This document shows, one piece after another, positions 58,791-64,000 of a stretch of DNA of 64,000 nt. Where the stretch lies: the NCBI RefSeq assembly GCF_019393635.1, contig NC_057861.1:62622532-62686531 (forward strand), written 5' to 3'. This stretch comes from Dromiciops gliroides. Its lineage: Eukaryota; Chordata; Mammalia; Microbiotheria; Microbiotheriidae. A program made the position numbers and the translations under genes. The first letter of the stretch is position 1. Every line of letters starts with the position of its first letter. The notes under the pieces are model-generated. The model was not told the origin of the DNA, searched no databases, and was given only the letters and a program-made list of their open reading frames with translations.

Positions 58791-58937
58791 GGGCAGCTAG
58801 GTGGCAACAGTGGATAGAGCACCAACCCTGGAGTCAGGAGGACCTGAGTTCAAATCCAGCCTCAGACACTTAACACCTACCAGCTGTGTGACCCAGGGCA
58901 AGTCACTTAACCCCAATTGCCTCACCAAAAAAAAAAG
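58791..58937 (+). mobile_element. WSINE1-like SINE
   Basis: Sense copy. Flanks AAGACATAGTCTTG and AAGACAGTCTTG form a near-matching TSD. Confidence 0.92.
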
Positions 58938-58969
58938 AAGAAGACAGTCTTGTGAGAACTAGTCAATAA

Positions 58970-59750
58970 ATAAAAGTTTATTAAAGGCCTACTATGTGCC
59001 AGGCACTGTGGTAGGCAATTGGGATACAAAAAGAGGCAGAGGTCAGCCCCTGCCCCCAAAGAAGCATATAATTTTTTTTTTAAGTGAGGCAATTGGGGTT
59101 AAGTGACTTGCCCAGGGTCAAGTGTGTGTTAAGTGTCTGATGCCGGATTTGAACTCAGGTACTCCTGACTCCAGGGCCGGTGCTCTATCCACTGTGCCAC
59201 CTAGCTGCCCCAAGAAGCATATAATCTAATGGATGGGAGAACATGCAAACAAAATAGATACAAAACAAGCCATAAATAAGATAAATAGGAAATAATTAAT
59301 AGAGGAAAGGCCTTGGAATTGAGGGATGGTGGAAGGCTTCCTGTAAAATATGAGGTTTTAATTGGGCCTTAGCCAGAGAAGTCAGGAGGTAGAGCGTAGG
59401 AGGAAGAGCATTCCAGGCATAGAGAGAACAGACAGAGAAAATGCCTGGAGCTGAGATATGGAATGTCTTGTTCATAGAACAGACAGGGGACCAGTGTCAC
59501 TGGTCAAAGAGTACAAGGTTAGGGAGTAAGGTATAAGATTGGTGAGGTAGAAGGGGGCTAGGTTATGAAAGACTGAATTCCAAGTAGAGGATTTCGTATT
59601 TGATCCTGGAGGCAATAGAAAAAACCCAGTAACCAGGATGAAAGGCATTTGGGTGAAGGCAGGAATAGAAGTCATATTGTTATTTGAACCTACCACAGAC
59701 CACTTAGAAGTAGGAAATAAGTGAGAAGTTTAAGAAAAAAAGATCATAAG
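58970..59750 (-). mobile_element. L2 3' part, antisense, with a SINE inside
   Basis: Starts with the L2 3' end read backwards ('ctactatgtgccaggcactg'), then 'aggcttcctgtaaaatatga', 'gcattccaggcatagagaga', 'ttatgaaagactgaattcca' and 'ttgatcctggaggcaataga', the order seen at 19690-20300. Confidence 0.75.
59073..59211 (-). mobile_element. WSINE1-like SINE inside L2
   Basis: Antisense copy. 13-bp TSD AGAAGCATATAAT at 59060 and 59213. Confidence 0.94.
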
Positions 59751-59762
59751 TTTAGGACCAAG

Positions 59763-60319
59763 TGTTATAGGCCTAGCACCCCAGAAGTTTTCTGGGGTAC
59801 ATCAAAGAACCTTCTCCTTGAGAAACTAAACCAAAGGACAGACACACCTAAAGAGATAAGTGGCACCGGATGGGTACTGAGCCAGCTCCAGGACCACCAC
59901 CCTTCATTACAGTCTCCCCCACTCCTCAGGGAGATAAGATTAGGTGTGGCTGCTGCCTTTGTGGCATGAGGAGGAGAGAGATAGCTTGAAAATTCCACAG
60001 CCATCCCTCACCCAACCCCTCCAGCCACCAACAGTGGGGGATGGTCCTCCCTCAATAAGGGAGATCAGATGATCACCCCTATCAGTCCTCTATAAAAGTA
60101 CCTGCCTGTCTCCTACTTGAGGAGATGGGTATCTCAGAGCCACACCTCTGTGCCATGGCTTCTTCCCATGAGAAGAAGTCCAAGGATTTCCCTAGCACCC
60201 TAAATAAACTATTATCTTATTCTATTGGATTTGTGTGCAAGAGGGTGTAATTCTTTAAAGATAGATTCCTAAGGACCCCAACCCCTATCCCAAACCCCTT
60301 ACCCTATTTCCCCACAACA
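59763..60319 (+). mobile_element. Solo LTR of an endogenous retrovirus (fossil)
   Basis: 557 bp, TGTTATAG...CACAACA, flanked by the 4-bp duplication CAAG (59759-59762, 60320-60323). It has a TATA-like box (60091-60097) and AATAAA (60203-60208) in LTR order. The 4-bp duplication suggests a gamma-like (class I) ERV. No internal region. Confidence 0.8.
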
Positions 60320-60323
60320 CAAG

Positions 60324-61450
60324 TTATAATATCATAGTTATGGGAGACTTCAGTAATATAAAATCCAGAGTCCCTTATCTGCCAAACTGCCAAACACTAA
60401 ACTAAACACAAACCAGAAAATGTCTTGACTTGCCTTAACAATTTCATCACTCAGAAGGTGGAGAAAGCTACAGGAAAATGACTATTCTGGACCAGCTTGA
60501 TGGGTTTTGAAGTAAAAATGATAGGAACCCAGGGAGGAAAGAGCTCACTCCATCTTGCAATTTGTGAAACAGAAAAGGCAGGGATAAGCAGACATGAAGC
60601 CAAGATTTTTGGAGAGTAGATTTCAAAGGGTTCAGAAAAAGAATTGATAGGGTCTCATGACCTAAAATTCTATAGGAGAATTTAGTGCAGGAGGCATAGG
60701 GAACTTTGAAGAATGAAATTCCAAAGTTGAAAGGTGAAACAGTTCTAATAAAGTAGCAAAATGTGCAGTTTTTGCAATAGATCAATTCAGATTTATAGGT
60801 ATCTCATTGACCAAGCTAATCTTTTTCTTCTAAAGTACAGAAAATAGAATCAAGGTTAGGTAATAGAGCGTGAAGACAGACGCACGCTATAGTTATTTCA
60901 GAATAGCATCAGAAGCGTTAAGCCTCATGATGAACTGACACTGGCAAAGAATGCTAAGGACAAAAAAGGTTCTCTGGGTTATTTCAGAAGAAAGGGGTAG
61001 GTCCAGAACCATTGCCCACAGCTATAAGTAGACCACAGAGAGAAGACAGGACTGCTCAAGTCTTGTTTTACTCTTCTGTCAAGAAGAATGGCTTTTAGAT
61101 TAGAAAAGACAGAGTATGAGGGAAAACAATCCTCTTCTCAATAATTCTCGGGAACTCAGCAGCAATGTGACAAAGGCTCTTTTATTTCCTTCTCGTGAGA
61201 AGGAGGCATCCTAGTGTGCAGCTAGTGGGTGGAAAGAAAGGGGCTCACAAGCCCTGTTTTAAACCTTAGTCCCTAATGCGAATGGCCAGTGGGATAGGAG
61301 GGGATCTGAGAAGTATGTCCTAAAAACAGGTCAGGAGGAGTATAATTGACTGTTATATCTCCATTGAGAGGAGACAACTATCCATTTTCTCACACAGAGT
61401 AAAATCAACTAATAGGGAGCAAGCACCTATATTAAGACCACTCACTGCAG
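60324..61450 (+). mobile_element. CR1/L3-type LINE, ORF2 region, sense
   Basis: 'catagttatgggagacttca' (endonuclease GDF-like position), 'gaactgacactggcaaagaa', 'gggttatttcagaagaaagg' and 'ctgtcaagaagaatggcttt' match CR1/L3 ORF2 order. Frames are broken. It is interrupted by an LTR at 61115-61394. Confidence 0.6.
61115..61394 (-). mobile_element. Solo LTR, shortened copy (fossil), family B
   Basis: Same family as 62666-63138 but about 190 bp shorter. 5-bp duplication CAGAG at 61110-61114 and 61395-61399. Inserted in CR1/L3 DNA. Confidence 0.75.
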
Positions 61451-61560
61451 CAACTTTTTAATAATACATTTTTATCGATCATTTCTTTTTACACCTCTTA
61501 AATTTCCCTCATATCCCTCCCTCTTCTCTCTTCTAGTGAGATATCTCTTTTGGTTTTGGG

Positions 61561-61706
61561 GGGTTTTTTTGGCAGGGCTATGGGGGGTTAAGTGACTTGC
61601 CCAGGGTCACACAGCTAGTAAGTGTCAAGTGTCTGAGGCCAGATTTGAACTCAGGTCCTCCTGAATCCAGTGTCAGTGCTTTATCCACTGCACCACCTAG
61701 CTTCCC
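61561..61706 (-). mobile_element. WSINE1-like SINE
   Basis: Antisense full-length copy; TSD unclear. Confidence 0.9.
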
Positions 61707-61991
61707 AACACTTTTTCTTTATGTATCTTGTTTTGTGGATTTTATTCTTTTAATTTGCATTGTTGTATCATTGTAGCAATTTGAATGGGAGTTGTTTGTG
61801 TGAGTTGTAGGAGTTTTAAAATGAGGAAACTTAGTTTCTCCTGTCATGGGGTGCAGAGCACCTCAGAAGTTCTCTGGGGCACATCAAGGAATCTTTTCCT
61901 TGAGAAACTAAACCAGAGGACAGATACACCTAGAGAGATAAGTGGAACCAAATCAGACTGAACTAGCTTCAGAATCTCCACCCTTCATTCT

Positions 61992-62180
61992 TTTTTTTTT
62001 TTTTATTAAGACACCTGATTTTTTTCTTTCTTTCTTTGTTTTTGGTGAGGCAATTGGGGTTAAGTGACTTGCCCAGGGTCACACAACTGGTAGGTGTTAA
62101 GTGTTTGAGGCTGGATTTGAACTTAGGTCCTCCTGAATCCAGAGCCAGTACTCTATCAACTGCGCCACCTAGCTGCCCCT
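61992..62180 (-). mobile_element. WSINE1-like SINE inside an LTR
   Basis: Antisense copy. 14-bp TSD CCACCCTTCATTCT at 61978 and 62181. Confidence 0.94.
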
Positions 62181-62309
62181 CCACCCTTCATTCTGATCTC
62201 CCTTACCCCTGGGGAGATAAATTTGGATGTGGCTGCGGCCTTTGTGACCTGAAGAGAGATCTGTAGCCACCCCATACCTAATTCCTCTAGTCATCACCAG
62301 TGGGGGTGA

Positions 62310-63460
62310 TGTGGGCTAGAATTTGGGGTCAAATTGATTGTGAGTCATCCCAAAAGAATTACAAGTCTCAGTGACTCAGTTTCCTAAGTTTTATTGCAAT
62401 ATTGTGGGTGACTACAGGGAGAGAACCAGAATAGTGGAAAGGTATCTCTCAAAGAAGGAAAGGAAAGACAGTTATATTTATAGTATGGATAAACTGATTA
62501 TCAGTCTCATTATAATAATCTCCACCTTGGGGAGGTACAGGGGAGGGCCTGTCCTACTCATTATACTATTCTCCACCTAGGGGTGTTACAGGGGAGGGTT
62601 TATCCTAATTTGGAGTTCCTGGGGGTCCTAAGCCAACCCCCAAGGTGGGTACCTTTTTCAGTGGATGTGAGGGAAAAATTCATCCTCTTTTCAATAATTC
62701 TCAGGAACTCAGCAGCGAGATGACAAAAGCTCTTTTATTTCCTTCTCTTGAAGAGGCACCCTAATGTGCAGCTAAATGGGTGCCCAGAAAGGGGGCTCGC
62801 AGGCCCTGTTTTATACCCTAGTCCCTAACGGGAATGGACCTTCCCCTTTTTCATCACTGGTCGGGGTTACAATCTACGAGCAAAAACTAGCTAATCAGAA
62901 CTCAGTATTCCCACCCCTCTTCCTTGTATGGGCATAACTCAGGAGTGGACCTTATACTTCCTTATATGGACAGAACTCTGGAGAGGACCTAATTGAGACC
63001 AGGGCTCCTTGAACCATGTGACCTTACTAACCTGAGGGGGAGGAGGGGATCTGAGACCTTTGTCCTACAAACAGGTCAGGAGGAGTATGACTGACTGTTA
63101 TATCCACATTGAGAGGAGACAACTACCCATTTCTCACAGTGGAAGTGTGTTTTGGGGGTTTACATAAGGTGAATCAGGGGACAAATTTGGCCTTTTCTGG
63201 GCATGTCTCTTTCTGATTCCCATGGCTAGTTTCAAAATAGAATCATTTTTCATTAGAATTTCTATAGGTTGTCTTTTTCCTTTATTGTTATTTTGACCTG
63301 ACCCGTTTCTGGTCCGTTATGGATGTTGATCACTATGGGTATGAGAACCTAACATAAGTTATCCATTAACTAGGATCTGACTCCCTTTTAGAGCTAATAT
63401 CTGTATTAGAGCTTGGGTCTTAGGTTTTTCTATTAACCCTTTTTTGCCTCCTACATCAGG
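62310..63460 (-). mobile_element. Antisense LTR-like block nested in an LTR (fossil)
   Basis: Begins near TGTGGGCTAG and ends near GCCTCCTACA. 'aagttttattgcaat' looks like an antisense poly(A) signal. It holds the family B LTR at 62666-63138. Borders are approximate and no target duplication is visible. Confidence 0.4.
62666..63138 (-). mobile_element. Solo LTR (fossil), family B, full-length form
   Basis: 473 bp with ends TGTGAG/CTCACA and a perfect 5-bp duplication GTGGA (62661-62665, 63139-63143). 'cttttatttcc' suggests minus orientation. Confidence 0.8.
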
Positions 63461-63775
63461 GGATGGTCCTCCCTCACTAAAAGAACTTTTCACAGGCAGA
63501 TGGTCCACCACCATCAGCCCCCTATAAAAGTACCTGTCAGTCTCCTGCTCGAGGAGATTGGTACCTCAGAGCCACGTGCTTTGTGCCTATCTCCCCATGA
63601 GAAGTCCAAGGATTTCTTTCATGGTTTCCCTTCCCTCCTCCCTTCCCTTCCCTTGCCCCTCAATAAACTACCACCTTATTCTAACTAGGTTTATGTGCAA
63701 GAGGGTATAATTCTTTAAAGAGGAATTCCTAAGAACCCCAACCCCTGAACCCATACCCCATTTCCCCCCATAACA

Positions 63776-64000
63776 TTCCTATCTTTTTCAGTTTTTACAT
63801 TTAGTAGCAAAGGCCTCTCTGAGTGATTATCTGATAAATCAACGTCTACTAGAGAGGGATAAAGGAGAAATCCATGTCTAAGTCATGTGTGTCCAAATGA
63901 GATTTGTTTATTTTTCTTTTTCTACATCTCTTTAGCTATGGAAGGGATATATTGGTTCTCCAAGTCTGCATTCAGAATGAATGGAGTGATGATGTACTAG
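63776..64000. other. Window end, no feature supported
   Basis: Unassigned AT-rich DNA. 'tctgcattcagaatgaatgg' faintly recalls the antisense L1 3' end text at 29600. Confidence 0.35.

Larger units (their letters stand above)
61842..63775 (+). mobile_element. Solo LTR of the 59763 family, enlarged by nested insertions (fossil)
   Basis: The ends TGTCATGGGG and CCCCATAACA and the inner text match the LTR at 59763-60319. It contains a SINE (61992-62180) and a block of about 1.15 kb (about 62310-63460) with another LTR inside. Flanks CTCC/TTCC are a worn 4-bp duplication. Confidence 0.75.

Noticed and set aside
51481-64000. Expected next gene (HMG20B in the human order I recall)
   Set aside because: No HMG-box or other conserved exon was seen up to 64000; it may lie beyond the window.

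Overview
The window is nuclear DNA from a marsupial. Three host genes identify the locus as the equivalent of human 19p13.3: the 3' end of FZR1 (+), all of TEKTIP1/C19orf71 (+) and all of MFSD12 (-), in the gene order and orientation I recall for human. More than forty young tRNA-derived SINEs, with tRNA-like heads, A-tails and often intact target-site duplications (TSDs), resemble the WSINE1 type of Australian marsupials. I infer an Australidelphian species. The SINE 3' ends look unlike the South American opossum version I remember, but I could not run a library search.

Layout. 1-15.0 kb: the last three coding exons of FZR1 (609-713, 3786-3878, 11356-11397) and a long 3'UTR ending near 15.01 kb. 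The introns hold L2, MIR-like and CR1/L3 remnants. 15.0-30.6 kb: a repeat-filled intergenic spacer of SINEs, L1 3' ends, L2 in both orientations and a small TA-flanked DNA transposon. 30.65-34.88 kb: TEKTIP1 in four exons (204 residues), with a candidate RFX X-box and a short uORF just upstream and a poly(A) signal that overlaps its stop codon. 37.3-50.34 kb: MFSD12 on the minus strand in ten exons (487 residues), rebuilt exon by exon with all phases agreeing. A CpG-rich promoter region covers 50.05-51.5 kb. 51.5-64 kb: no gene found. This part has SINEs, CR1/L3 and L2 pieces, the 5' part of an L1, a hAT-like fragment and a nest of solo LTRs at 59.76-63.78 kb.

The genes are neighbours, not a pathway. 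FZR1 activates the anaphase-promoting complex. TEKTIP1 is a structural protein inside ciliary and sperm-tail microtubule doublets. MFSD12 is a lysosomal/melanosomal membrane transporter linked to cysteine import and pigmentation. TEKTIP1 and MFSD12 are tail to tail about 2.4 kb apart.

I found no new coding system. The most unusual structures are rearrangements inside repeats: a SINE carrying a segment identical to DNA 1.2 kb away joined to a perfect hairpin (23758-23837), a two-SINE composite inside a single pair of direct repeats (16773-17181), and two SINEs at one target site marked by three copies of the same motif (53459-53829). The candidate regulatory signals around TEKTIP1 also deserve a look.
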